DNA from: Paenibacillus xylanexedens
GTDB taxonomy: Bacteria; Bacillota; Bacilli; Paenibacillales; Paenibacillaceae
DNA: 64,000 nt
Reading direction: 5' to 3'
Assembly (NCBI RefSeq): GCF_001908275.1
Contig: NZ_CP018620.1
Span: 1,674,001-1,738,000 of the forward strand
Shown here: piece by piece, positions 51,286 to 61,031 of the stretch
How positions within the stretch are numbered: position 1 is the stretch's first letter
Layout: each line of letters opens with the position of its first letter
The notes under the pieces: generated by a model
Told to the model about the DNA's origin: nothing
What the model saw: only the letters and a program-made list of their open reading frames with translations
Database searches by the model: none
Position numbers and translations under genes: made by a program

Positions 51286-53151
51286 CTAATACACATGCAC
51301 ACCCTTACCAAGCACGGATTTGTTTTGTACGGAATTACCGGATAGATATACCTTTTGCAGATTAGGCAGCTGGCTTAGGGTCTCGATATTGGAAATGGCG
51401 TTGTTCTCGAGATGAAGCTCTTCTATGGCCTTCCATTTACTCATGAATTCGAGAGAAGCCAAATTGCTATCCTGCATGGTGAAGGAACGCAGAGCGGACA
51501 TTTTGGCAAAGTAAGGCATCATTTGATCAATTTCAGTAACAGAGGTATTGTTCATGCTAAAATATGACTGGTTTAAGGTCAAATGTTCAAGTACGCTGTT
51601 CTCCGCGGCCGCCTTTTGTTCAAAGTTCAGCCTACACTCGGAGCACACCAAAGATTTCACCTGCTTCAAACGAAATAAGGCGTCGCTTTCCTTGAACAGT
51701 GACGAGTCGTAAATGTTTAAAGTCTCTAGGCGGAACAAGCCGTCCAGGGCGGCAAGACGGGTTATTTCATCGATCTCCCAGAGCGAGAGTTGCTCCAGTT
51801 TCGGGAATTTCCCCAGCGCAGCCAAGTTCAATTCCCCACTTCCGCCACGGAGCGTCAGACTGGTTGTAACCGGGGCCTTTAGCCCGGGGAGAAAGGAGCT
51901 TGGAATTTCCACTCGCTCTACTTTAGGCAGTGTCAGCGCTTCTGCATTCTCGTAGTAGCCGGACAACGTTAATTCCCGCAAAGAGGGCAGACTGTTTATG
52001 GCCTTTACCGAGCCAAGCTCACTTAGAGAAGCCAGGCGTAGTGTGGTAATAGAGTTTTTGCCGGTCAAGCGCTCCAGACTGGAGAAGTTTACATTTTCAA
52101 TATCTAACGTTTGTAGAGCAGGCATATTTTGCACAAAGTCGATGGACTTTACGTTCGTTAAATAGGACAACTGAAGCTCCTGAAGCTGGGTCAAGGCATA
52201 CAGCGGCTGCAGGTCTGTGGTTTCACTGTACTGTATAGACAAGGATGATAGCCCGGTCATGGACGACAACCATCCGAGTTCATCGACAAAGGTGAGCGAC
52301 AGGGACTTGATTGGCAATTGGTTTAACAAGTGAAAATCTGTTACGGACTCATCCACATAGGTAATGGATAAAGAGTTCAGATTGGGGAATTCCAGCAGCA
52401 TGGCCAACTCCTGATTGCTGCGAAGCTGAGTGGTAAGCTCCGTAATTTTAGACTTGTCGCCAAAGTAGCCCGAAAATGTACTAAAGGATTCGTTAAAAGC
52501 GCCACCATAACTTTTTAATCCGGGCATATGGGCCAAAGTGGTTTGATCCGTTTGGGATATTTCATAGGTATTCGTCAGGTCCAATGCCGTCAGTCCCTTA
52601 AAAGCTTCAAAATCTCGCTGATCAATCCGCTGGCTATTCAGTTTCTTGTCCTGAGTAATATAAGTGATCTTCTCGGCCTGTTCATCGCTGAAGGGATCGG
52701 AGAGGCTATATGTAAACTTCCACTGATCATTCTCCGAATGCTCTACGGTTAAATAGCGAATACGAGCCAATTCCTCCTCTGTTAGCAAGGCGGCCCCTTT
52801 ATCAAAGATATCTCGCAAAAATGAGAGCAGAACCTCGCTTTCAGGCATCTTTCGTACAGGCAGATTGGCTTCTGTTTTTGGATAGGTGGAGCTGTTGCTA
52901 TAATAAAAATATGTACCGATCGCGCCAGTTAGGACTAACATCAGTATCAGCATTACCTTTACAAAGGCAGTCTGCTTCGGTGGTACTTTAGGGGGCGTTC
53001 CATGGTAATGATTAATAGTCTGGTCTACGTAATAGACATGATTTTGCTTCAATAAAAGTTCTGTTTCACAATAGGGACACTTTAAAACCTCATCCTTCTT
53101 GTATTCAATTCTTCCGTTGCAATTGGGGCAGTTTAGCGGGATAAACGCCAC
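51286..53151 (-). CDS. Membrane-anchored zinc-ribbon/leucine-rich-repeat protein
   Basis: The ~621-residue protein has an N-terminal zinc ribbon (CPNCNGRIEY ... CPYCETELLL), one membrane segment (FVKVMLILMLVLTGAIGTYF) and then a long extracytoplasmic region of leucine-rich repeats (for example LNSLSITYV, LQTLDIENV and LEELHLENNAISNIETL). LRRs bind proteins; the surface-facing position is inferred from the topology. GTG 53151 is taken as start because AAGGAGGGG lies just upstream; longer starts at 53202 or 53169 precede that site. No enzymatic domain was found. Confidence 0.8.
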   Translation of the reverse strand: MAFIPLNCPNCNGRIEYKKDEVLKCPYCETELLLKQNHVYYVDQTINHYHGTPPKVPPKQTAFVKVMLILMLVLTGAIGTYFYYSNSSTYPKTEANLPVRKMPESEVLLSFLRDIFDKGAALLTEEELARIRYLTVEHSENDQWKFTYSLSDPFSDEQAEKITYITQDKKLNSQRIDQRDFEAFKGLTALDLTNTYEISQTDQTTLAHMPGLKSYGGAFNESFSTFSGYFGDKSKITELTTQLRSNQELAMLLEFPNLNSLSITYVDESVTDFHLLNQLPIKSLSLTFVDELGWLSSMTGLSSLSIQYSETTDLQPLYALTQLQELQLSYLTNVKSIDFVQNMPALQTLDIENVNFSSLERLTGKNSITTLRLASLSELGSVKAINSLPSLRELTLSGYYENAEALTLPKVERVEIPSSFLPGLKAPVTTSLTLRGGSGELNLAALGKFPKLEQLSLWEIDEITRLAALDGLFRLETLNIYDSSLFKESDALFRLKQVKSLVCSECRLNFEQKAAAENSVLEHLTLNQSYFSMNNTSVTEIDQMMPYFAKMSALRSFTMQDSNLASLEFMSKWKAIEELHLENNAISNIETLSQLPNLQKVYLSGNSVQNKSVLGKGVHVY

Positions 53152-53262
53152 GAATGTCCCCTCCTTCATTATGGTGGTCATAAGATCATGCTGAACGGTC
53201 ATCTGATTTCATTATACCTTGTGAATTTACGTTTGATGAGAGAAAGAAGTTTCACATAGTAA

Positions 53263-53290
53263 AGGAGCAGGGGGAATCCTGCTCCTTTTT
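53263..53290. terminator. Rho-independent terminator
   Basis: AGGAGCAGG pairs with CCTGCTCCT, loop GGGAAT, followed by TTTT. It lies between the acetyltransferase end and the LRR gene start. Confidence 0.75.
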
Positions 53291-53337
53291 GATCTTTTTT
53301 AAGTATGGTCTGGTGGTAGGTCTTATTAAATAAATCA

Positions 53338-54219
53338 TCAAGCAATAGATGTAATCGGATGTTTAACGTGCAGAGGGTAGAGATGTTCACCATGGGTTCT
53401 TACAAATAAACCTTCATTGGTGATCGAACTTTTTAGAACGATATCATCTGTTGCATCTGGAGTGAAATGAAAGATTACTTTCTCTGTATCTTCATCTGCA
53501 ATCTTATCCAAGATATCTTTCATATTCATTTCGTTTAAGCTAACAACGTCGAAGAGCTCAATATGATTGTCTTCTTTCTGATAAATAACAATGACGTTTT
53601 CGTTTTCCAAGTAATAAATATCATCACTAAAGACATTCAGGCAATAAAACATGAGTATTCCTTGAGAATGATGGGTTGCTAAATGCTGAGAAACAGGCAA
53701 TCTTTCCGATGCCAATTTTTGAATAAGACGTAAATCCTCCGCGTTAGTTACATTTAGTTTTCGGATGTTCGCAGGCTCAGGTGATTTTTTTGCCGTATAA
53801 TTCATTGAAAAAAGATGTTCTTCCACAGGCTTAAACCCAAACTTGGGGTAAAAATCAAGCACCGATTCATTGGCAAAAAGGTACATGTAATCGTACTTGT
53901 TCTCGTATTCCTCTAAAACTTTATTCATTAAACGTGTAGAGAGTCCTTTCCCCCGATAATCAGGATGTGTCATCACCGTGCCGATTTGAATCGCTTTTTT
54001 CTTCTCACCGTGAATGATGAGCTCAAGGATGTTAACAGAAACGTTGGCAATAACCTGGTCTCCATCGACATATGAATAAGGAATGTAACGCTCGCCCCAG
54101 TATCCTTGTTGATACCAATCTTCAAAATTGATCTCAAACGTGTTGACAGCAAGCTCGAAAAAACTCTTGCGCAGTACTTCATTGTTTTTATAATTCTTCA
54201 TAAATATTAATTCTTGCAT
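53338..54219 (-). CDS. GNAT-family N-acetyltransferase
   Basis: The 293-residue protein has the acetyl-CoA motif IQIGTVMTHPDYRGKGLSTR (motif A) and LFANESVLDFYPKFGFKPVE (motif B). The C-terminal third is extra, as in Eis-like or two-domain GNATs. AAGGGGG precedes the ATG. Substrate unknown. Confidence 0.85.
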   Translation of the reverse strand: MQELIFMKNYKNNEVLRKSFFELAVNTFEINFEDWYQQGYWGERYIPYSYVDGDQVIANVSVNILELIIHGEKKKAIQIGTVMTHPDYRGKGLSTRLMNKVLEEYENKYDYMYLFANESVLDFYPKFGFKPVEEHLFSMNYTAKKSPEPANIRKLNVTNAEDLRLIQKLASERLPVSQHLATHHSQGILMFYCLNVFSDDIYYLENENVIVIYQKEDNHIELFDVVSLNEMNMKDILDKIADEDTEKVIFHFTPDATDDIVLKSSITNEGLFVRTHGEHLYPLHVKHPITSIA

Positions 54220-54378
54220 GGTATTACCCCCTTAATCCTCAAAAATGACTGTTTGTATAGTGGTACGATTCCGTATTTAACTATGTAAAATATGATTGCA
54301 GGTGACAATTCTGCTTATAAGTTGTTGTTGGTTTAAGCAAGATTTGTAACAAGAGAAAGTGGAGTATGATATGGAAAG

Positions 54379-54408
54379 AGACGCGAGCGAATTCGCGTCT
54401 TCTTTTTT
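54379..54408 (+). terminator. Rho-independent terminator
   Basis: AGACGCGA pairs with TCGCGTCT, loop GCGAAT, followed by TCTTTTTT. No plus-strand gene precedes it, so it may also stop transcription from the DUF2536 gene on the other strand. Confidence 0.6.
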
Positions 54409-54481
54409 GCATGCTTTATAGGATATGCTTAAATGCAATTGCGTCAGTGAACTATTTTTCACTATTGAAAATCTTGGTCCA

Positions 54482-54688
54482 TTAATCTACGGCAAAATGC
54501 ACGATTGCACTATATAACATCTTGTTGCGAAAAGGGTCAAACGTTACTTGATGTTGAACTTGTTTCACGCGCAGCATTAATGCTTTGTTCATTCCGATTC
54601 GTTCTTCAATCGCTCGTTCCAGTTCACGGAAGTCATAAGCCTGCAAGCATTCGACTTTATCTTTAATCATATCCAGTGAAATTTCCAT
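54482..54688 (-). CDS. DUF2536 family protein
   Basis: The 68-residue protein reads MEISLDMIKDKVECLQAYDF and continues with LERAIEERIGMNKALMLRVK, matching the small Bacillaceae family DUF2536, whose function is not known. AAGGAGG lies about 13 bases before the ATG, slightly far. It stands alone. Confidence 0.8.
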   Translation of the reverse strand: MEISLDMIKDKVECLQAYDFRELERAIEERIGMNKALMLRVKQVQHQVTFDPFRNKMLYSAIVHFAVD

Positions 54689-55069
54689 ATATAATTCAGG
54701 CCTCCTTAAATCTTGATTTGCAGGTTAAAAGCCTGTCGAGCTTCATTTTAGAGGAGCTTTTCCAGTTCGGCAAGAGCAATCGGGCTGAAAATCTAATAAA
54801 GACGTGATAAAATCGGGAAAGGGCAATTTTGAGATCATCGAACTTTCAATAATTTGAAGATCTAATGGAAGTAATAACAGATACTGCTGTTTGAAGGAAG
54901 TTCATTTGCATGGTATAAGTGAAGAAGCTAGGACACCATAATGTGAATTGCAACGAAAAACGAATGATCATGTAAATGATAGCAAGCAGATGTATGAGTT
55001 ACGAGTTTTACTATTTTAACTATTAATGAGGACAGAGACTGTCCTGGAAGGTATAGAGGAGCTTTTGAG
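54689..55069. other. Gap without recognisable gene
   Basis: I see no gene and no clear hairpin or promoter; the ribosome site GAGGAG for the downstream dihydrouridine synthase lies at its end. Confidence 0.5.
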
Positions 55070-56044
55070 ATGACAAAGGAAAACTTTTGGCGTGAATTGC
55101 CACGACCATTTTTTATACTGGCACCGATGGAAGATGTGACGGATGTTGTGTTCCGGCATGTCGTAAGTGAAGCGGGCAGACCGGATGTGTTTTTTACGGA
55201 GTTTGCGAACACAGAGAGTTATTGTCACCCGGAGGGGCACCATAGTGTGCGAGGGCGTCTGACTTTTACAGCGGACGAACAGCCGATTGTGGCTCATATC
55301 TGGGGAGATAAACCGGAATTCTTCCGTGAGATGAGTATCGGTATGGCGAAAGAAGGCTTTAAAGGCATCGATATCAATATGGGTTGTCCGGTAGCGAATG
55401 TAGCCGAGAATGGAAAAGGAAGTGGATTGATCTGCCGGCCAGCCCTTGCGGCGGAGATCATTCAGGCGGCGAAAGCCGGGGGGCTGCCGGTCAGTGTAAA
55501 AACGCGTCTCGGATTTACTGAGGTCGATGAATGGCGCGACTGGTTAACTCATATTTTGCAGCAAGACATCGTGAATCTGTCCATTCACCTGCGTACGAGA
55601 GAAGAAATGAGCAAAGTAGACGCTCACTGGGAACTGATTCCAGAGATTAAAAAACTGCGGGATGAGATAGCTCCTAATACACTGCTGACGATTAACGGGG
55701 ATATTCCTGACCGTGAGACAGGCCTGAGACTAGCTGAGCAATATGGCGTGGATGGCATTATGATTGGACGCGGTATTTTCCAGAATCCGTTTGCTTTTGA
55801 GAAGGAGACGAAGGAACACAGCAGTAAGGAATTCCTTCATCTACTGCGGCTGCATTTGGATCTCCATGATCAATATTCCGAGCTTGAACCGCGTTCGTTC
55901 AGCCCGCTGGCCCGGTTTTTCAAAATCTATGTTCGTGGCTTCCGCGGTGCTAGTGAGCTGAGAAACAGCTTGATGAACGCCAAAACCACTTCTAAAGTAC
56001 GTGAATTGCTCAATGAGTTTGAAAGTAATGAACAGGTGAAGTAG
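55070..56044 (+). CDS. tRNA-dihydrouridine synthase family protein
   Basis: The 324-residue FMN enzyme reduces uridine in tRNA. It shows [35 protein letters not shown] with catalytic Cys106, and [17 protein letters not shown]. The usual HGRT block is SIHLRT here, a variation seen in Dus homologues of Bacillota. ATG 55070 follows GAGGAG. The terminator at 56101 follows. Confidence 0.88.
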   Translation: MTKENFWRELPRPFFILAPMEDVTDVVFRHVVSEAGRPDVFFTEFANTESYCHPEGHHSVRGRLTFTADEQPIVAHIWGDKPEFFREMSIGMAKEGFKGIDINMGCPVANVAENGKGSGLICRPALAAEIIQAAKAGGLPVSVKTRLGFTEVDEWRDWLTHILQQDIVNLSIHLRTREEMSKVDAHWELIPEIKKLRDEIAPNTLLTINGDIPDRETGLRLAEQYGVDGIMIGRGIFQNPFAFEKETKEHSSKEFLHLLRLHLDLHDQYSELEPRSFSPLARFFKIYVRGFRGASELRNSLMNAKTTSKVRELLNEFESNEQVK

Positions 56045-56100
56045 AGTAAGACGTAATCATGGATACGGAGTATGATTCAGGTAGATTTAAAAGCAAAAAA

Positions 56101-56131
56101 AGAAGCGGTAACTCTTCCGCTTCTTTTTTTG
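56101..56131 (+). terminator. Rho-independent terminator
   Basis: AGAAGCGG pairs with CCGCTTCT across TAACTCTT and is followed by a T run. It separates the Dus gene from the opposing ankyrin gene. Confidence 0.8.
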
Positions 56132-56140
56132 CTTTGCTGT

Positions 56141-57196
56141 TTAACGCGTATACTCTGGCTTCTCTATAGTGACCGGCTGAGGATTGGCAAGCACCCATAA
56201 CACCGCCAACTCGGATAATCTGGCAGGCGCATCAAAATCGTATCCATTATGAAGCTTGCTGGCCAAGTCTGCTGCCTCTTGGAGAAGTGCGGGGGCGAGT
56301 GGCGCACCAGAGCCCAGGTGACGAATCAGTGCATCTAGCATCTTGCGATACTCCGCATCCCAGTTTCCTCCGCCATTATCTAATACTTCATGGGACACAC
56401 GTCCTGTGATGCGAATGACCTCTCCCTGCACCGTTTGAGCGTGGCCCTGAGCCGGGATGAGATATTCCCACAGCTCTTGGTGCTGCTTGGGCCAGGTGGT
56501 TGCCTTCACCTGAATGGGTGCAGTTCCATCGTGCATGATCCGATTCGCTACCGGCTCGACATCAAATAGCCGGTACAGTTTGATCAGCGCGTCTGAAACT
56601 CCATCGACCTTGTCCTTATTGAACTTCTCACGGACGAATTCAAAATCCTTCCCGATCCGCTTCACCGATTCTTTCATTTCCGGGGTGACTGCTGCACCAG
56701 CATCCAGCAGAATCGCTGAAATTTTCGACATACTGACTATATCGCTATTCCTGCAATTGGCTAACCCCTTAGCTAATGGCGTATTTCCCTGTTTATTTTC
56801 TACGTTAATAGTAGCGCCTTGGTTTACCAACTCTTGAACTACTTTGGTTCGATACCCACTGACCGCTGCATGTAACGGTGTTTCATTTTGGTAATCAACA
56901 GCATCCAGATCCGAACCTAATTCAAGGAACAAGGGTACATTTCCTGACCAGTGTGAGGCATGGGCATGTAAAGGCGTACGTTGATATTTGTCACGTGCAT
57001 TAATGTCTGCCCCTTGCTCTACCAGCCAGCGAACCAATTCATCCGAAATATGCCGAAAGCTGAGGGCCGTACCTTTGCTGTAGCCCCCACGGGCATCCCA
57101 TTCGTATTGCTCGAAAATTTCTTTTACGGTAGCGATATCATTATCTTTAACGAGTTTTTCTATATGAGCAGGTAAGGTTGCTTTCTTCGTAGCCAT
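56141..57196 (-). CDS. Ankyrin-repeat protein
   Basis: The 351-residue protein starts MATKKATLPAHIEKLVKDND; the ATG at 57196 follows GGAGAGGAAG, whereas the longer frame from 57292 is unsupported. Residues about 45-175 contain ankyrin repeats, e.g. VEQGADINARDKYQRTPLHA and ETPLHAAVSGYRTKVVQELV. The C-terminal 160 residues are not recognised. Ankyrin repeats bind proteins. No signal peptide was seen, so it should be cytoplasmic. Confidence 0.85.
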   Translation of the reverse strand: MATKKATLPAHIEKLVKDNDIATVKEIFEQYEWDARGGYSKGTALSFRHISDELVRWLVEQGADINARDKYQRTPLHAHASHWSGNVPLFLELGSDLDAVDYQNETPLHAAVSGYRTKVVQELVNQGATINVENKQGNTPLAKGLANCRNSDIVSMSKISAILLDAGAAVTPEMKESVKRIGKDFEFVREKFNKDKVDGVSDALIKLYRLFDVEPVANRIMHDGTAPIQVKATTWPKQHQELWEYLIPAQGHAQTVQGEVIRITGRVSHEVLDNGGGNWDAEYRKMLDALIRHLGSGAPLAPALLQEAADLASKLHNGYDFDAPARLSELAVLWVLANPQPVTIEKPEYTR

Positions 57197-57448
57197 TACA
57201 CTCTTCCTCTCCTTTGTGAATAACACCGTATGTTCCAATGGTAGGCTATGACGATTTAATAGTAAGTAGATAATTTTCTGCAATTTTATCACATAGGGAA
57301 TTTTAAAACCAATAACTGGGTTTCTTCCATCGTCAATTTGTTTTGCTATGTTATAATTTAGATGAATGTTGATACTGGAGACGGATTGAAAAATATTTGA
57401 AATGATCGCCGCAATTCATGCGGTAGGCTTTTGATAATAGGAGGATAT

Positions 57449-58018
57449 ATGTCCTGGAGTAAATTGAAGCAACAACTGGAGAGTTTTCTTAGTCCTGCGT
57501 TAGTTGGAAGGGTGGAGTACCGTGCTACCAGCTATAGCTATTCACCTGATAAATCAGGCAATTGTTATATTACTGTAGATAAAAAGAATGTACTCAACAT
57601 GAGTGATACTACAACCCCAATCCGATGGTATGAGACAGAGCAGGAGATCAAGAGCGACCCGGAGATCATGATTCCTGTGAGCGATGAAGAGATTGAAGCT
57701 ATCAGAAAAGAGTCTAAAGGACCCATTCCCGAGGATCGTCTTCAAGTCATGGCAAGAAGCAGAAAAATCTCCGTACATGCCAAAGAGCTGTTGTTGGCTC
57801 AGACCGCACTTAGTAAATCGAATTTTACCGTTGCAGCTACGACGTATTTATCAACTTCTATAGAGGATAATCTGGAGAGCAAGGATATCTTGTTTAATAT
57901 TCTGGCTTTAATGGACAGACGAGTTGGCAAAAAACGAATTCTAAACATGGCGGAGCAGGTCAAATTAAAGCATCCAGCGGTACAATATTTTTATGAACTG
58001 CGTCGTCGTACGTTGTGA
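57449..58018 (+). CDS. SF0329-like hypothetical protein
   Basis: The 189-residue protein starts MSWSKLKQQLESFLSPALVG at ATG 57449 (TAGGAGGAT upstream). It resembles a family of small cytoplasmic proteins (SF0329 type) whose role is not known. A TGTTATAAT extended -10 box near 57350 may be its promoter. The assignment is from memory of the N-terminal pattern and is tentative. Confidence 0.7.
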   Translation: MSWSKLKQQLESFLSPALVGRVEYRATSYSYSPDKSGNCYITVDKKNVLNMSDTTTPIRWYETEQEIKSDPEIMIPVSDEEIEAIRKESKGPIPEDRLQVMARSRKISVHAKELLLAQTALSKSNFTVAATTYLSTSIEDNLESKDILFNILALMDRRVGKKRILNMAEQVKLKHPAVQYFYELRRRTL

Positions 58019-58132
58019 AATTGATTAACTTTTGATATAGCTTTTAACTATAACCAGTTATGGTTTTTTAGTATCCCTTCTAACTACTCTCGGCGTGATA
58101 TGATCATTGTATACAACGAGGGGGTTTTTTAC

Positions 58133-59299
58133 ATGACTGATAAGTTCCAGATCGTAGGAAGTTTATTGCGGCCGGATGAGCTGCTGAAATATAAAACGCA
58201 AATTGAACATAATGATGATATCCAATATCCGTTCTATGAAAACTACGAAGGATATGAGAAGTGTGAGACAGAGGCAATCAAACAAGTTGTCGCAAAGGAA
58301 ATCGAACATAACTTGTCCGTGGTTACCGATGGCGAATTCTCCAAATCGATGTGGCATCTGGACTTTGTATGGGGATTTGGCGGAGTGAAGCGTTACATCG
58401 CGGATCACGGCTATTTTTTCAGAGATGTGGACGGAACTTCGAAATATGAAACACGCAAAGATATTGGACTGCGCATCACTGATAAATTGAGTGGGAAGAA
58501 CCATCATTTCATTCAACTGTTCCAACAACTGCAAGACACGGCTGGCGAGCAACAAACGAAACTTTGCGTACCGTCTCCTTCCCATATTTTCGGCGAGCTT
58601 TCCTGGTCAGATAACATTGGAGGTACGGATTCCGTATATCAAAACATACAGGAGCTCAAAGAGGGTCTTGTGATCGCGTATAAGGAATTCGTGGAGGAAT
58701 TCGCTGCAGTGGGCGGTAAAATTCTGCAATTCGATGATTGCTTGTGGGAACTGTTTGCAGACGACAACCCGAACTCTCCTTTTACAGGGGAAAATATTAA
58801 TCAAGATGAAGTAAAGGGTCTTGCTACCGAATTCATTGATATTAATAATACCGTGATTGACTTTGGTCATAGCCTTGGCTTGAAAATGTGGACACATAAC
58901 TGCCGCGGCAATTATGATTCCCGCAACATGGGTGGTGGATCGTATGCCAAAATTGCGAATCTGTTCCTGAAGCAATTGAAGTATGACCGTTTCTTCCTGG
59001 AGTGGGATGATGATCGTGCGGGTTCAATTGAAGCTCTGGAAGTGTTCAAGGACAGACCTGAAACGGAAATTGTACTGGGTCTGTTGTCATCCAAAACGAG
59101 TACACTCGATGATGAAGCACGTGTTGTCCGTTTGCTGGACGAAGCTTCCAAAATCATCGATAAGGATCGGCTGTTGCTGTCTCACCAATGCGGCTTTGCA
59201 TCCTGTGATGGCGGTAACGAATTAAGTGAAGCTCAGCAATGGGCGAAGATTGATCAGGGGCAGAAGATTGCGAAGCAATATTGGGGCAGCACTGTCTAG
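58133..59299 (+). CDS. MetE-like cobalamin-independent methionine synthase family protein (YxjG type)
   Basis: The 388-residue protein matches the C-terminal, zinc-binding half of MetE: VTDGEFSKSMWHLDF, ILQFDDCLWE, LKMWTHNCRGNYDSR (His and Cys ligands) and LLSHQCGFASCDGGNEL (Cys ligand). Stand-alone half-MetE proteins such as YxjG/YxjH transfer methyl groups to homocysteine from various donors. ATG 58133 follows GAGGGGG. A palindrome-like ATAACCAGTTAT lies near 58052. No S-box riboswitch was recognised. Confidence 0.85.
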   Translation: MTDKFQIVGSLLRPDELLKYKTQIEHNDDIQYPFYENYEGYEKCETEAIKQVVAKEIEHNLSVVTDGEFSKSMWHLDFVWGFGGVKRYIADHGYFFRDVDGTSKYETRKDIGLRITDKLSGKNHHFIQLFQQLQDTAGEQQTKLCVPSPSHIFGELSWSDNIGGTDSVYQNIQELKEGLVIAYKEFVEEFAAVGGKILQFDDCLWELFADDNPNSPFTGENINQDEVKGLATEFIDINNTVIDFGHSLGLKMWTHNCRGNYDSRNMGGGSYAKIANLFLKQLKYDRFFLEWDDDRAGSIEALEVFKDRPETEIVLGLLSSKTSTLDDEARVVRLLDEASKIIDKDRLLLSHQCGFASCDGGNELSEAQQWAKIDQGQKIAKQYWGSTV

Positions 59300-59362
59300 G
59301 TTCAAGCTGAGTGTATTGTGGCATATAAACGATTACCCGTTCAATGGTGTTTGGTATGATAA

Positions 59363-59414
59363 AAATACGGCGACTTTTCCTCTGGAATCTATCCAGGGAG
59401 AAGCCGCCGTATTT
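59363..59414 (+). terminator. Long terminator hairpin
   Basis: AAATACGGCG and inner CCTCTGG segments pair with CCAGGGAG and CGCCGTATTT across a small loop. It follows the MetE-like gene. Confidence 0.65.
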
Positions 59415-59487
59415 GTTGTGGAACGTACATATGTGTACGTTCTCATTTCTATAACTTTTTTAAACGAATGATGAGGCTTGTTATTCT

Positions 59488-60066
59488 TTATTTCTGTAAT
59501 TCAAGCTGTGCCAGCCATTCCTTTTTCAACAAAGCATATTGATACGTATTCTCGTATTTCGGTGTGCCGTCCTCATTTTTGACAAATGAAATGAACTCCA
59601 AAAAAAGACCTTCCCGGCACATGCCCAGTTTCTCACACAGTTTCTGGGAACGGAAGTTATCATCCTCAACATAGGCGTACAGTCTTCTTATTCCCTGTTC
59701 CATAAAGAGATGCTCGATGAAAGCATTGGCGCTCTCACTGGCGTACCCTTTCCCTTCATATCTGCCATTAAAATTCCAACCAATACGATACGTATCTGAA
59801 TTCGAATCCTTATCTGTATCGGAATCCCGATCTTCCCTCATACCAAACAGCTCACCGATCAACTCGTTACTGTCCTTCAGGCAAACCGCGATGTGGGAAT
59901 CGTCACTGCTTCTTTTTGCGACCTCTGCTGCCGCATCTTCCAATGTTAAAATTCGTTGATCCATAAAACAATTCACTCTGGGATTTGCCGTGTATTCCAA
60001 TAGTCCGGCTGCGTCCGTTACGGTGAAATTTCGCAGGATTAATCGATTGGTTTTAAGTATTTGCAT
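59488..60066 (-). CDS. GNAT-family acetyltransferase, RimJ/RimL type
   Basis: The 192-residue protein begins MQILKTNRLILRNFTVTDAA, typical of RimJ/RimL-type GNATs, with YRIGWNFNGRYEGKGYASES as the acetyl-CoA loop and LYAYVEDDNFRSQKLCEKLG next. A short acidic Asp/Ser insertion (DRDSDTDKDSNSDT) lies before motif A. Substrate is unknown; ribosomal-protein N-termini and small molecules are known for the family. Confidence 0.88.
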   Translation of the reverse strand: MQILKTNRLILRNFTVTDAAGLLEYTANPRVNCFMDQRILTLEDAAAEVAKRSSDDSHIAVCLKDSNELIGELFGMREDRDSDTDKDSNSDTYRIGWNFNGRYEGKGYASESANAFIEHLFMEQGIRRLYAYVEDDNFRSQKLCEKLGMCREGLFLEFISFVKNEDGTPKYENTYQYALLKKEWLAQLELQK

Positions 60067-60110
60067 AAGATGATATACCTCCGGCTTTCATATCAATAGA
60101 TTGGCTTTGT

Positions 60111-60872
60111 TCATGTTGTATCTCTTTTTATTTTACGAGACTCCCTATTCATACTATAACTGGGTATAGCCTTGGGTTTGGCTTTGGTACTGTCTGAGCG
60201 GGAGAACAATCCCACCAATTTCTCCCTATAGATATAACCGAGTACAAACCCGATCACAGCGATAACAGAAATAATAATGGCGATCGTGTATTGTTGCATA
60301 TGAATGGTGGACCCTATAACGGTAGATGCGATGATCCACGGCAGACGACCGACGATAAGGATCGTGAAGAATCTAAATGAACTAATCGATGTAAGTGCGG
60401 CGACAAATACAAGCATGTCTTTGGGCAAGCCGGGAATCACGAAAAAGATAAATAAAAAAGCGGAGAACTTCTTCTCATCATGAATTAACGACATCCACTT
60501 ATTATTTTTCTTTTGCATTAGTCGTGAAATATAGGCGCGACCGATAAAACGAGTGAAATAAAAAGCAATCGCTGAGCCTATAATCAAACCTATTGTAGTA
60601 TACAAGGACCCAAGTGTAACCCCATAGATATAACCGCCTGCAATCTGTACCACTTCTCCTGGAATGGGTGCAACCACGATCTGAAGAATCTGGAATAAAA
60701 TAAACATGACCGGACCCCAATGGCCTGTTGAGTGAATATACGCTCTGAAGTTGTCCATGGAAGACATGATTTTAATAATGGCAGGAGAATAATACACCAG
60801 TAAACCAATGGACAACATGATGAACAGACCCAACAATATGTTAATCATTACTTTTTTCGAAGTTTGTGGCAT
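60111..60872 (-). CDS. TVP38/TMEM64-family (VTT domain) membrane protein
   Basis: The 253-residue protein has about six membrane segments and the VTT-domain pattern: IVVAPIPGEVVQIAGGYIYG, then IGLIIGSAIAFYFTRFIGRA and FFVIPGLPKDMLVFVAALTS. The DedA/TVP38 superfamily members act as lipid scramblases or transporters in envelope homeostasis. The C-terminal tail is basic. It is divergent from the response regulator gene. Confidence 0.88.
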   Translation of the reverse strand: MPQTSKKVMINILLGLFIMLSIGLLVYYSPAIIKIMSSMDNFRAYIHSTGHWGPVMFILFQILQIVVAPIPGEVVQIAGGYIYGVTLGSLYTTIGLIIGSAIAFYFTRFIGRAYISRLMQKKNNKWMSLIHDEKKFSAFLFIFFVIPGLPKDMLVFVAALTSISSFRFFTILIVGRLPWIIASTVIGSTIHMQQYTIAIIISVIAVIGFVLGYIYREKLVGLFSRSDSTKAKPKAIPSYSMNRESRKIKRDTT

Positions 60873-61031
60873 TCCTGACGACCCCTTTGTGTAATAACTT
60901 CTACATATTTACAGTATAAGACGAAATTATTAAGAGATACCTACATAACTTCTGAAGAATTCTTAAGTCGATTGTATTTGCTGGTAGTCGCTAATAGCGC
61001 ATATTATACTGAAATTAGACGGAGGGATCAG

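Noticed and set aside
53199..53393. Small minus-strand frame after the acetyltransferase.
   Set aside because: It spans a terminator and overlaps the acetyltransferase end, with no ribosome site.
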